From contig CAZYVD010000026.1 of assembly GCA_964651045.1 (NCBI GenBank), forward strand, positions 1-33,199: a DNA stretch of 33,199 nt, given 5' to 3'. The notes under the pieces were generated by a model. The model did no database searches. It saw only the letters and a program-made list of their open reading frames with translations, and was not told the origin of the DNA. The stretch's first letter is position 1. Every line of letters begins with the position of its first letter. Positions 15,937 through 23,177 of this stretch are shown in pieces. Origin of the DNA: CAZYVD01 sp964651045 (GTDB taxonomy: Bacteria; Zhuqueibacterota; QNDG01; DSAB01). The translations under genes were made by a program, and so were the position numbers.

Positions 15937-18918
15937 ATGGACAAAGTAAGATTAAAATATTCGATATTGACTTTTTTTATATTTTTTTTCATTACAAGAT
16001 CGGTGTTCTCGGAAATTGGTCTCTACAAACGGATCGATCTGTCCTCCAGTCCTGTAAAGAACTGTAGAATGAGTATTGGCGATCTTAATGGTGATGGAAA
16101 GATCGATTTTGTATTTAATGACGGCCGCAGGGTGATAAAGGCTTTTGACAATGATGGAAATCTGCTGTGGGAAAAATTCAATCCTGATGATCCTGGAGTA
16201 GAAGAAAAATATCACAATTTCACAATATCGATCTATGATATAGATCTCGATGGCAGAGATGAGGTGATTTGTTTTCTTGAGATAGATCAAGAGAATTGTC
16301 TTGCAGTACTCGAGGGATGGAGTGGTAAATTAAAAACGCATGTTGTTCTTCCCTTCCCGGCACCTCGTGATCATCCATACTGGGGCAACAAAAATTATTA
16401 TATGCAGGATCATGTAGCAATTGCAAACCTTCGCGGACTTGCCGTACCACAGGACATACTTGCAATGCATGTCAGCAAGGAAAAGGTTGCTGCATATAGT
16501 TATGAGGACGATACGCTCAAGCTTATGTGGTACTGGGTGAGCGATGCCAAAAGCTATGCAAGCGGCCACTATGCATATCCGTATGATATAGATGATGATG
16601 GTAGAGATGAGGTAATAGCAGGTGTGGATGTTCTGGATGAGGATGGGAACAGGATCTGGAAGATGGAACTTTATCCATATAATAGAAATCATCCCGAATG
16701 GGGAATGGATCATGTTGATGCGGCAACATGTGTCGATTTGCGGGATGACTATACTGGAAAGGAAATTGTTGTTGCTGCTGCAACCGGTATATGGATGTAC
16801 AGTTCAGAGGGTGAGAAGATATGGAGCTATCCCAGTAAAGAGGCTGATCCTGTTAATGGGATTTTTACAGGAGCAGGCATTCAGGAGGTACTTGTTGGCA
16901 ATTTTCGTTCAGATATTGAAGGGTTGGAGATTGTATTTTATTCTGAGGGGATGAGTGGAGACAGTACTGTTGCAATGTTTGACAGATATGGCAATGCTAT
17001 AATGTGGGGAAATCAGAGAAATGGACCAAAAAGGTTGATTACATATGCAACAGACTGGGATGGAGATCGCAGCCTTGATGAGATCTATTCGAGAAAGGGG
17101 ATATTTGATGGATATTTCAATAGATTATCATATTCGATGAACTGGAAGTATGTTAAATCCATAGATACAGATGAATTCCCCCCAATAGTTTGTGATTTTC
17201 AGGGGGATCAGAGAGAAGAGATTATCTGGTATGATGAGGATGAGATATTAATAATCTATAATAAAGAACCGTTAAATAGCCCTGAGCTTCCTTCTCCATG
17301 GAAAAACTTGAAGTACAGATTGAGGTATGCAAACAACAACCACTGCAATGCTATCTATTTTGACTGGTCTCTGTTGGAAAAAGAAGAGGATAAAGTAGCC
17401 CCAAATCCCCCGGTTAATCTGACCAGTCCAGAACAGACAACTACAACCATCAGGCTTATCTGGAGCAGTCCAGAACCAGCAGCCGATGGAGACATCTGCC
17501 GCTATTATGAGGTTTACAGGGATGGAGTTTTTGTCGACACTACTTCTGCATCAAGTTTTCTTGATAGGGATCTTGAGCCGAACCAAGGTTATACGTACCA
17601 GATATTTGCTGTTGATGATGCTGGAAACAAAAGCAAAGAAGCTGCGGAAGGCATTTTTAAAACAAAACAAGAACCCGATACGATTCCTCCTAATCCTCCT
17701 AACTATTTGCTCAGCCCATGGCAGACAGACTCAACAATATATCTGGTGTGGAGTATGCCTGAAAAGGCAGAGGATGGTGATGTTGCAGAAGCATTTAATA
17801 TATATAGAAATGGGAATTTTTTGTATACAACCAGCGATACGAACTTTACAGACGAAAATTTAAAACCATCCACAGAATATAGTTATTTAATCTATAGTAT
17901 TGACGATGACAGTAATGTCAGCATAAAAGGGGCAGAGGGCACGTTCCAGACAAAAGAACCTGTTGATACCATTCCGCCAAATTCACCTCTTAATCTGACC
18001 AGTCAGGAACAGACAACTACAACCATCAGTCTCATCTGGAGCAGTCCAGAACCAGCAGCCGATGGAGACATCTGCCGCTATTATGAGGTTTACAGGGATG
18101 GAGTTTTTGTCGACACTACTTCTGCATCAAGTTTTCTTGATAGGGATCTTGAGCCGAACCAAGGTTATACGTACCAGATATTTGCTGTTGATGATGCTGG
18201 AAACAAAAGCAAAGAAGCTGCAGAGGCAAAATTTTTTACAAAACAGGTTCCAGACACGATTCCTCCAAATCCGCCAAAGAATTTAACGAGTCCATTTCAG
18301 ACAGATACAACTATACTGATTCAATGGAGTTATCCAAATACCGCCGAGGATGGCGACTCTGCATCATTCTTCAAGATTTTCAGAGATGATAGTCTAATTG
18401 CAACAGTATCAATTACAAGGTTCACAGATGTCGGATTGTCGGAAAATTGTGTATATAATTACAAGTTATATTCTATCGATGATGCAGATAACAGAAGCAA
18501 AGAGGCTGCAGAGGGGAGTTTCAGTACAAAATCGGTTAAGAAGGTGAATGAGAATTCAAATTCGGAGCTATATGCAACCATAAAGGCTGTGACAAATATC
18601 TCTTTTATTAAAAGAGTCATTGAGATAGAGCTTCAGGTCTCAAAGAAGGTTGTAAAGATTCCTTCCCCTTTAAAATTAAAAGAGAGTGATGGAACAGAGA
18701 TAGATATTGAATTGGAAGGTGAAATACCAGGGAAGATATTTCACGGTATCATGCAAATTAGCGATTCGCTTGTTGAGGGACTGTCATTCTTTTCTCTTCC
18801 TGACAGCAGTCTGATAAGTGTTGATGGTCTGGTAAATAACAAGATTGTTAAAGGAGATACGCTGTATATAGATCTCACACCTCCCCAAAAACCAAACAGT
18901 GTTTGGATTAAAAATTAA
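15937..18918 (+). CDS. Secreted PL11-like/FG-GAP propeller protein with four fibronectin III domains
   Basis: I chose ATG 15937 (993 residues), which gives a compact signal peptide (MDKVRLKYSILTFFIFFFIT) and has GGAG 8 bp upstream. ATG 15901 would add 12 residues without a good ribosome-binding site. Residues about 25-480 contain calcium-type blades: GDLNGDGKIDF, DIDLDGRDEVICF, GHYAYPYDIDDDGRDEVIAG and ATDWDGDRSLDE. The order and the WYxVSDAKSYASGHYAY region resemble rhamnogalacturonan endolyase family PL11, so polysaccharide binding or lysis is plausible but unproven. Residues about 488-866 are four Fn3 domains of about 95 residues, each opening with PPNxPxNLTSP. Domains 1 and 3 share 188 identical bases. 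A tail of about 125 residues with beta-rich sequence follows. Unlike its two upstream neighbours it lacks an NPFN sorting domain. Confidence 0.85.
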   Translation: MDKVRLKYSILTFFIFFFITRSVFSEIGLYKRIDLSSSPVKNCRMSIGDLNGDGKIDFVFNDGRRVIKAFDNDGNLLWEKFNPDDPGVEEKYHNFTISIYDIDLDGRDEVICFLEIDQENCLAVLEGWSGKLKTHVVLPFPAPRDHPYWGNKNYYMQDHVAIANLRGLAVPQDILAMHVSKEKVAAYSYEDDTLKLMWYWVSDAKSYASGHYAYPYDIDDDGRDEVIAGVDVLDEDGNRIWKMELYPYNRNHPEWGMDHVDAATCVDLRDDYTGKEIVVAAATGIWMYSSEGEKIWSYPSKEADPVNGIFTGAGIQEVLVGNFRSDIEGLEIVFYSEGMSGDSTVAMFDRYGNAIMWGNQRNGPKRLITYATDWDGDRSLDEIYSRKGIFDGYFNRLSYSMNWKYVKSIDTDEFPPIVCDFQGDQREEIIWYDEDEILIIYNKEPLNSPELPSPWKNLKYRLRYANNNHCNAIYFDWSLLEKEEDKVAPNPPVNLTSPEQTTTTIRLIWSSPEPAADGDICRYYEVYRDGVFVDTTSASSFLDRDLEPNQGYTYQIFAVDDAGNKSKEAAEGIFKTKQEPDTIPPNPPNYLLSPWQTDSTIYLVWSMPEKAEDGDVAEAFNIYRNGNFLYTTSDTNFTDENLKPSTEYSYLIYSIDDDSNVSIKGAEGTFQTKEPVDTIPPNSPLNLTSQEQTTTTISLIWSSPEPAADGDICRYYEVYRDGVFVDTTSASSFLDRDLEPNQGYTYQIFAVDDAGNKSKEAAEAKFFTKQVPDTIPPNPPKNLTSPFQTDTTILIQWSYPNTAEDGDSASFFKIFRDDSLIATVSITRFTDVGLSENCVYNYKLYSIDDADNRSKEAAEGSFSTKSVKKVNENSNSELYATIKAVTNISFIKRVIEIELQVSKKVVKIPSPLKLKESDGTEIDIELEGEIPGKIFHGIMQISDSLVEGLSFFSLPDSSLISVDGLVNNKIVKGDTLYIDLTPPQKPNSVWIKN
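17458..18221 (+). repeat. Direct repeat inside the Fn3 region (188-bp identical copies)
   Basis: Bases 17458-17645 are identical to 18034-18221, an offset of 576 bp (192 codons, two Fn3 domains). Identity weakens within about 45 bp on the left (two small mismatch pairs) and stops on the right at the domain end. The intervening domain 2 is clearly diverged. This points to recent copying or gene conversion of one Fn3 domain. Confidence 0.95.
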
Positions 18919-18947
18919 TTGACTTTATTATAGAAACTTTGTATCTT
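18919..18947 (+). promoter_or_regulatory. Promoter of tRNA-Arg
   Basis: TTGACT at 18919-18924 (5/6 to TTGACA) is followed by a 17-bp spacer and TATCTT at 18942-18947 (4/6 to TATAAT). The expected start point is about 6 bp before the mature tRNA. The -35 box begins right after the stop codon of the Fn3 gene. Confidence 0.6.
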
Positions 18948-18959
18948 TTTTAACCAAAT

Positions 18960-19033
<74 letters not shown>

Positions 19034-19097
19034 CAAAGAACTCTTCATTATTATTATTTTAAACAATAGAAATACTGAAAATGATGAGAAATGATTT

Positions 19098-19122
19098 AAT
19101 CACCCTTTGAGGTGATTTTTTT
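19098..19122 (+). terminator. Rho-independent terminator downstream of tRNA-Arg
   Basis: The perfect 7-bp stem AATCACC/GGTGATT has a 6-base loop, CTTTGA, and runs into seven T residues. It lies 65 bp after the tRNA and faces the convergent minus-strand genes, so it should stop tRNA transcription from entering them. Confidence 0.85.
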
Positions 19123-19297
19123 ACACCATCTGAATAAAAAAACAATTTCTGGTATTTGTTAATGGATGTTAATGATGCATTCATATCACTTTTTTCACTA
19201 TAGATAAGGACTTTTTTATTCAAATTTCAAATGAATCGGAACAGAAATTGCCGTTTATCCCAAGCAATTTTGTATTATAATGATTATCCTCTTAAAT

Positions 19298-19795
19298 TCA
19301 ATAAATTTTTACCTTTCTAATCTTTTGTAAAATATCTTCTTCATCACTGCCTAACAACTCCTTTTTTATTATTTTTCTGTTCTTATCAATAATAAAAATA
19401 CACGGACTAACATTTTTCTTTTCAAATTTTTTCAGTGTCAAATCACCTGTATCGGAATTAATATAAAAATACCTGCCTCTGTTTCTCAAATCTTTTATAT
19501 TTAATTTTATCCAATTATATTGCAGAGGGTTGCTGTCTGTTGTAATAACTAATCCGTTAAAATCATTCTTTTTATCTTTTAAACATTCCATTATAATTTG
19601 AAGACATACACCACAGCTGTTTAAAGGCATCCATATTATTGCAACATTATTTTCGATTTGACTTGAAACAGATGTGGTAGTTTCAGTCATATATGATTTA
19701 ATTTCAAAATCAGGAAAATATTTTACAGATGAGCATGATACTGACAAGGTTAATACAAGCCCGCTAATAATACATAATCTTACATATTTTTGCAT
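19298..19795 (-). CDS. Thioredoxin-like lipoprotein with CxxC motif
   Basis: This 165-residue protein has an N-terminal hydrophobic signal ending in LTLSVSCSS, a plausible though imperfect lipobox with Cys21. A thioredoxin-like fold follows: NNVAIIWMPLNSCGVCLQII contains the redox pair CGVC after a beta strand, then a FNGLVITTDS strand and a VSPCIFIIDKNRKIIKKELL segment with the cis-Pro-like region. It would be anchored in the envelope and act as a thiol-disulfide or peroxiredoxin-like partner. It lies 27 bp downstream of the beta-propeller gene on the same strand, behind GGAGGA, so the two form an operon. Base composition is AT-rich compared with the flanking chromosome, consistent with transfer. 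Confidence 0.75.
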   Translation of the reverse strand: MQKYVRLCIISGLVLTLSVSCSSVKYFPDFEIKSYMTETTTSVSSQIENNVAIIWMPLNSCGVCLQIIMECLKDKKNDFNGLVITTDSNPLQYNWIKLNIKDLRNRGRYFYINSDTGDLTLKKFEKKNVSPCIFIIDKNRKIIKKELLGSDEEDILQKIRKVKIY

Positions 19796-19822
19796 TTGAT
19801 AATCTCCTCCGATTTACTGGCA

Positions 19823-21022
19823 TCAAAAAATCTTTACAGAAACAAGCATAGGATTACCATACATCCCATTTTCCAATTTTGGAAGTTCTTCAATCCAATA
19901 ATAAAGAGTACCATTATAGCCGTCAACAATTCTGTGAGGACATTTTAAATATCCGAGATATTTACCGTCAACACGCCAGAACGTGTAATAAAAAGGAATT
20001 ATTTTATCACTTTTTTTCATTGGATTCTCTACGGATATACCAAGTATTCCTTTGCCCAAGTAATTGATAAATCTGCATCTGGAATGACTGAAGAACAGAT
20101 TCAAATATTTCTGCTCATTTCTCATGTCTAACTTTGATATGTTTTTCAGAAGCTTTAATTTCTTAAATTCTCTATTATAAAAAGATGCTAACTCTTTGCC
20201 ATCCGGATCAAAAACCGTATATCCGAACCGCTGAGGATCCAATGCAAAAATATAACCATTATTGCTAACTTCAAGACCATGAATAACAAAAGTTCTTGAC
20301 ACAACACTAACATCTTCCATTTTGCCATAATTCCCAATCATCAGCATACTTTTATTTAATCTATCCATCCTTAACAGTCTAATCATGTGGGGACTTAAGT
20401 TTTGAAATACATTATATAAAATCATTTTATTATTTATTGGAGATACTTTAAAGTATGAACAAAAATTTGCCGAGCATCTGTATCTATATTCATCAATAAA
20501 TCCGTGTTCTGGCGAATAACGAATAATTTTTTTACCAGAATCCATGCAATAAATTGTATCATTTTTAATATCGACAAATTCTGGATTAGTATATTCACCA
20601 GGTCCATTTCCTGTACCGCCTAATTTTTTTATGAACTTTCCTTTATTTGAAAATATCGCTACAAATTTTGAAGGGTAGCCTTCACATATTACATAATTAC
20701 CATTACTTAATCTATTGACTGTTTTATTAATAGGTGAAAAATAGCAGTCTTCCTTTGCCTCAAATAATATAGTATCACCCATACTGGTATCCAGCTGGCT
20801 CATTGAGTCTAAATACTTTTGAAATTTTTTATAAAACACTTTATAACTATCAACCTTAAACTCCCGGCGCAGTAACATCACATTCGTATTAAGCTTCCCG
20901 GCAACACTCTGACCTTTTTCATAATTACCTTTATTTAATTTATATCTGTTTACATTTAACAGAATTAAGAGCGTAATAATAAATAATACCAATCCCCATA
21001 CAACATAAGTTGATCTTTTCAT
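19823..21022 (-). CDS. Six-bladed beta-propeller protein with N-terminal membrane anchor
   Basis: The 399-residue protein has one hydrophobic segment near the N-terminus (YVVWGLVLFIITLLILLNVN) and then repeated beta-rich blades. NRLSNGNYVICEGYPSKF, FIKKLGGTGNGPGEYTNPEF, DSGKKIIRYSPEHGFIDEYR and SNNGYIFALDPQRFGYTVFD are typical of the '6-bladed beta-propeller' family common in Bacteroidetes (NHL-like). The propeller should face the periplasm. The molecular function of the family is not established. AGGAGG sits 8 bp before the ATG. The gene precedes the CxxC lipoprotein in one operon and is preceded by possible tiny ORFs and a hairpin. It is AT-rich and on the opposite strand to the rest of the window. 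Confidence 0.8.
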   Translation of the reverse strand: MKRSTYVVWGLVLFIITLLILLNVNRYKLNKGNYEKGQSVAGKLNTNVMLLRREFKVDSYKVFYKKFQKYLDSMSQLDTSMGDTILFEAKEDCYFSPINKTVNRLSNGNYVICEGYPSKFVAIFSNKGKFIKKLGGTGNGPGEYTNPEFVDIKNDTIYCMDSGKKIIRYSPEHGFIDEYRYRCSANFCSYFKVSPINNKMILYNVFQNLSPHMIRLLRMDRLNKSMLMIGNYGKMEDVSVVSRTFVIHGLEVSNNGYIFALDPQRFGYTVFDPDGKELASFYNREFKKLKLLKNISKLDMRNEQKYLNLFFSHSRCRFINYLGKGILGISVENPMKKSDKIIPFYYTFWRVDGKYLGYLKCPHRIVDGYNGTLYYWIEELPKLENGMYGNPMLVSVKIF

Positions 21023-21063
21023 TGCACATTCCTCCTGACTGTATAAAAATCAACACAATTTAA

Positions 21064-21135
21064 TTAATTCCAATCGTAACTGTCATAATTATTTCTAACT
21101 TCAATACAATCTTCTGGTAATATTCCAATTATCAA
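21064..21135 (-). CDS. Possible 23-residue peptide upstream of the propeller gene
   Basis: A TTG start at 21135 has AAGAGGAAAG with 8-bp spacing, a good ribosome-binding site. The peptide contains GILPEDCIEVRNNYDSYDWN with a single Cys and many acidic and aromatic residues, and ends 41 bp before the propeller ATG. Small peptides beside six-bladed propeller genes are known in Bacteroidetes (for example the NVEALA type), but this sequence is not recognisably one of them. It could equally be chance. Confidence 0.25.
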   Translation of the reverse strand: MIIGILPEDCIEVRNNYDSYDWN

Positions 21136-21174
21136 TTAACTTTCCTCTTGTTAAAAACAATCTTAAAATTATAT

Positions 21175-21220
21175 TTTACTGCTGTTGACATGATTATTAA
21201 TCAAAGTCAACAGCAGTAAA
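21175..21220. repeat. Perfect 15-bp inverted repeat
   Basis: TTTACTGCTGTTGAC at 21175-21189 is exactly complementary to GTCAACAGCAGTAAA at 21206-21220, with a 16-base AT-rich loop. No T run follows on either strand, so it is not a standard terminator. It could be an operator, an attenuator-like hairpin in the propeller leader, or a footprint of a small mobile element. Confidence 0.85.
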
Positions 21221-21266
21221 TAACAACAAATCCCAGAATAATTTTAATAAATCTCACTGGTTTCAC
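21207..21266 (-). CDS. Possible 19-residue hydrophobic leader peptide
   Basis: A GTG start at 21266 lies 5 bp after AAGGGGG. The product would be MKPVRFIKIILGFVVIYCC, a basic start plus a membrane-like segment ending in two cysteines. Its stop codon lies in one arm of the 15-bp inverted repeat. It may be a leader peptide, a truncated signal anchor, or a chance ORF. Confidence 0.2.
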   Translation of the reverse strand: MKPVRFIKIILGFVVIYCC

Positions 21267-21649
21267 AAATTCCCCCTTAAATTTCGGAATTTGGTTTTAT
21301 CTTTTTCAGACTTACCGATAACAATATCACACTCCATGACAATAGTTACCTATACAATTTTTTTGCAGTAATAAATGTTTAATTTAGCTTAATATCTTAA
21401 ATATAATAACAATTACTTTGATTGTAAAAAAAATAACGCGATTTGTCAAGTATTTTTTTTTAATTATTTATATCTTGACAATGTCAATAAATTCTGTCGA
21501 AATTTGCGTCAGTTATAGAAATGGGCGTCTCCTCTTTTTTATGATTAATTAGTCCACACTGAAAAAATGCCTAATGTATTGTAAAATAGTTTGTTGTAAA
21601 GTCAAATAATTTGTGTAAATTACCAGAAAATGTTAAAATAGTCAAAAAA

Positions 21650-22124
21650 GGTGGTAATTTTCAGCAGCCCAAGAAACAGTTTGAGACACCAGATTTGTTC
21701 AGGTCGAGACTTTACCAGATATTGAATCGCAAGCCCTGCTCTTTTTGTTTTAACTAATAAGATGGACTGGAAATTTTTTTAGGAAGAATTTTGTAAGACC
21801 TATGTTGAAGACAGAGGGCGGCCAGGCAAGCCTATTCGTTTAATGGTAGGATTACATTATTTGAAGTACAGTTTCAATGAGAGTGATGAGTCAGTACTTG
21901 CCCGATTTTTGGAGAATCCCTACTGGCATTACTTTTGTGGATTTGAATATTTTCAACATGAACTGCCGATAGACTCAAGCAGTTTAACCAGATTCAGGAA
22001 ACGTCTTGGGGAGTCGGGTTCAGAGAAGCTATTAGAGGAGCTGCTTCAGGCGGCAAAGCGTGAGGGTCATTTAAGATGCTGGCGGCGACAGGATCAATAC
22101 TGTTCTTTGTGGTTGTGGTTTTAA
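21650..22124 (+). pseudogene. Decayed IS5/IS1182-type transposase fragment
   Basis: The longest open piece (21843-22124) reads MVGLHYLKYSFNESDESVLA, ENPYWHYFCGFEYFQHELPI and DSSSLTRFRKRLGE, the DUF772/N-terminal part of IS5/IS1182-type transposases. Homology extends upstream in broken form. FETPDLFRSRLYQILNRK is in one frame from about 21662, then a one-base frame change near 21734 leads into PALFVLTNKMDWKFF, an in-frame TAG at 21780-21782, and EEFCKTYVEDRGRPGKPIRL. After GHLR (about 22075) the similarity stops and the DDE catalytic domain is missing. The element is inactive. Terminal inverted repeats were not found. Confidence 0.88.
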
Positions 22125-22514
22125 TATGAGGAAACTGTTATCAGTTTTCTTATTGCCTTATTTTGTTTTAAGAAAATTGGCCAGATTATTGGGAAATTCT
22201 GGACTGCGAACTCCAAATTTGCGGTATTCATACTCATAAACATGATTTTTTCAGTGAAGACTAGTTAAATTTTCCTTATTCACTTTCGGACTGCCATGCC
22301 ACGGCGTCGCTTTTAGAAGCGGCAACATGCCAGCGCAATCCAAAGGCAGCAATTTGCGAAATACTACCATTCCCAAACAGAAAAGTAAGTACAGCATGTA
22401 GAATCAAATACTATGGGAAGAATACGAAAAAAATATTGACCTAACTGGGAATAGATAGTATTTTTTAAAAAAATAAGGTTCCTAATCCTTATGATCCTTC
22501 CACTGTCTTCAACA

Positions 22515-22542
22515 TCGTTCCGAAACTGGAGTTCGGGAACGA
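22515..22542. repeat. Palindromic element resembling dispersed 'GTTCCCAAACTGGAGTTTGGGAAC' sequences
   Basis: TCGTTCC-GAA pairs with TTCGGGAACGA around the loop ACTGGAG, with one bulged base. From memory, closely similar CGTTCCCAA...TTGGGAACG palindromes occur in dispersed copies in several bacterial genomes. Only one copy is seen in this window. Confidence 0.5.
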
Positions 22543-22667
22543 GTAGGTAAGTAGAGCAGTTTCATTCGAGCGAAATGGCGAATCAATCCCTTTCTACACG
22601 AACATGCCTTAATTTGAAGCAAGAGTACAATCGTTTTCGGTTTAGCATTAGGTGTTCTGAAAATGGC

Positions 22668-22696
22668 TTGACAATCATATAGTATTGTATTATTTT
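22668..22696 (+). promoter_or_regulatory. Promoter of the small membrane-protein gene
   Basis: TTGACA (22668-22673, 6/6) is followed by a 17-bp spacer and TATTTT (22691-22696, 4/6). An alternative -10 is GATAAT at 22697. It lies 60 bp before the start codon at 22756. Confidence 0.5.
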
Positions 22697-22755
22697 GATA
22701 ATATAAATTCTATCTTAACAATTTGAGTAACATCATAATGTAGAGGAGAGAGTAA

Positions 22756-23121
22756 ATGGAAAAACACATCCAGCTCTTAGGAAGCCTTTATATTGCATTT
22801 AGCATAATAGGTATATTGATTGCATTGATTGTGTTTGTATTTGTCGTTGGGGGCGGACTCCTATCAGGAGAAGAAGAGGCAATTGCAGTCACATCTATTG
22901 TAGGAACAGTACTGGCATTCTTCTTCATACTTTTTTCCATTCCCGGTCTTATAGGCGGAATCGGATTGTTGAAAATGAAGCCGTGGTCAAGAATGCTTGT
23001 TCTTGTGCTTGGATTTCTAAATTTGATGAATATTCCTTTTGGTACCGCACTTGGAATTTATACAATCTGGGCACTGCTGCAGGATGAGAGTGAAAAGCTA
23101 TTCAAGCATCAATCGAAATAG
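22756..23121 (+). CDS. Small integral membrane protein, function unknown
   Basis: This 121-residue protein has about four hydrophobic segments: LYIAFSIIGILIALIVFVFV; a SIVGTVLAFFFILFSIPGLI segment; a WSRMLVLVLGFLNLMNIPFG segment; and a short final YTIWALL. The ending, LLQDESEKLFKHQ, is charged. Similar small proteins with a '...GIYTIWVLL...' end are common in environmental bacteria, but no function is known to me. It has a strong GAGGAGAGAG ribosome-binding site and its own promoter. It marks the return to chromosomal base composition after the accessory island. Confidence 0.75.
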   Translation: MEKHIQLLGSLYIAFSIIGILIALIVFVFVVGGGLLSGEEEAIAVTSIVGTVLAFFFILFSIPGLIGGIGLLKMKPWSRMLVLVLGFLNLMNIPFGTALGIYTIWALLQDESEKLFKHQSK

Positions 23122-23177
23122 TAATCGTTATTGCCAATTTTATATTTATTAAATTTGCTGCAAATTAGGGGTCTAGT

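Larger units (their letters stand above)
21023..21649. other. Gene-poor AT-rich stretch upstream of the propeller gene
   Basis: No ORF of ordinary length is present. On the minus strand it holds the leader of the propeller operon: two possible tiny ORFs (21064-21135 and 21207-21266) and a perfect inverted repeat at 21175-21220. The segment 21360-21650 is very AT-rich with T runs; I see no gene there. Confidence 0.6.
22125..22755. other. Gene-free stretch between transposase relic and membrane-protein gene
   Basis: No convincing gene is seen. A 37-codon ORF at 22126-22239 (MRKLLSVFLLPYFVLRKLAR...) has no clear ribosome-binding site. The stretch includes a small hairpin (CGCTT/AAGCG near 22308-22320), a palindromic element at 22515-22542 and, at its right end, the promoter of the next gene. 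Confidence 0.6.

Noticed and set aside
16330..16783. Long minus-strand open frames, one His/Gln-rich, opposite the propeller gene
   Set aside because: They are antisense to a clearly real gene; the composition comes from the repeated GATGAT/GGTGAT codons of the calcium-binding blades.
17486..18286. Two open frames with identical N-termini inside the Fn3 region
   Set aside because: They are a second-frame shadow of the duplicated Fn3 domains and have no ribosome-binding sites.
19245..19270. AAATTGC/GCAATTT hairpin as terminator for the minus-strand operon
   Set aside because: A 7-bp stem with a 13-base loop and no U run on the minus strand; too weak.
22126..22239. 37-residue ORF after the transposase relic
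   Set aside because: No ribosome-binding site, lies directly in relic sequence, and resembles nothing I recognise.
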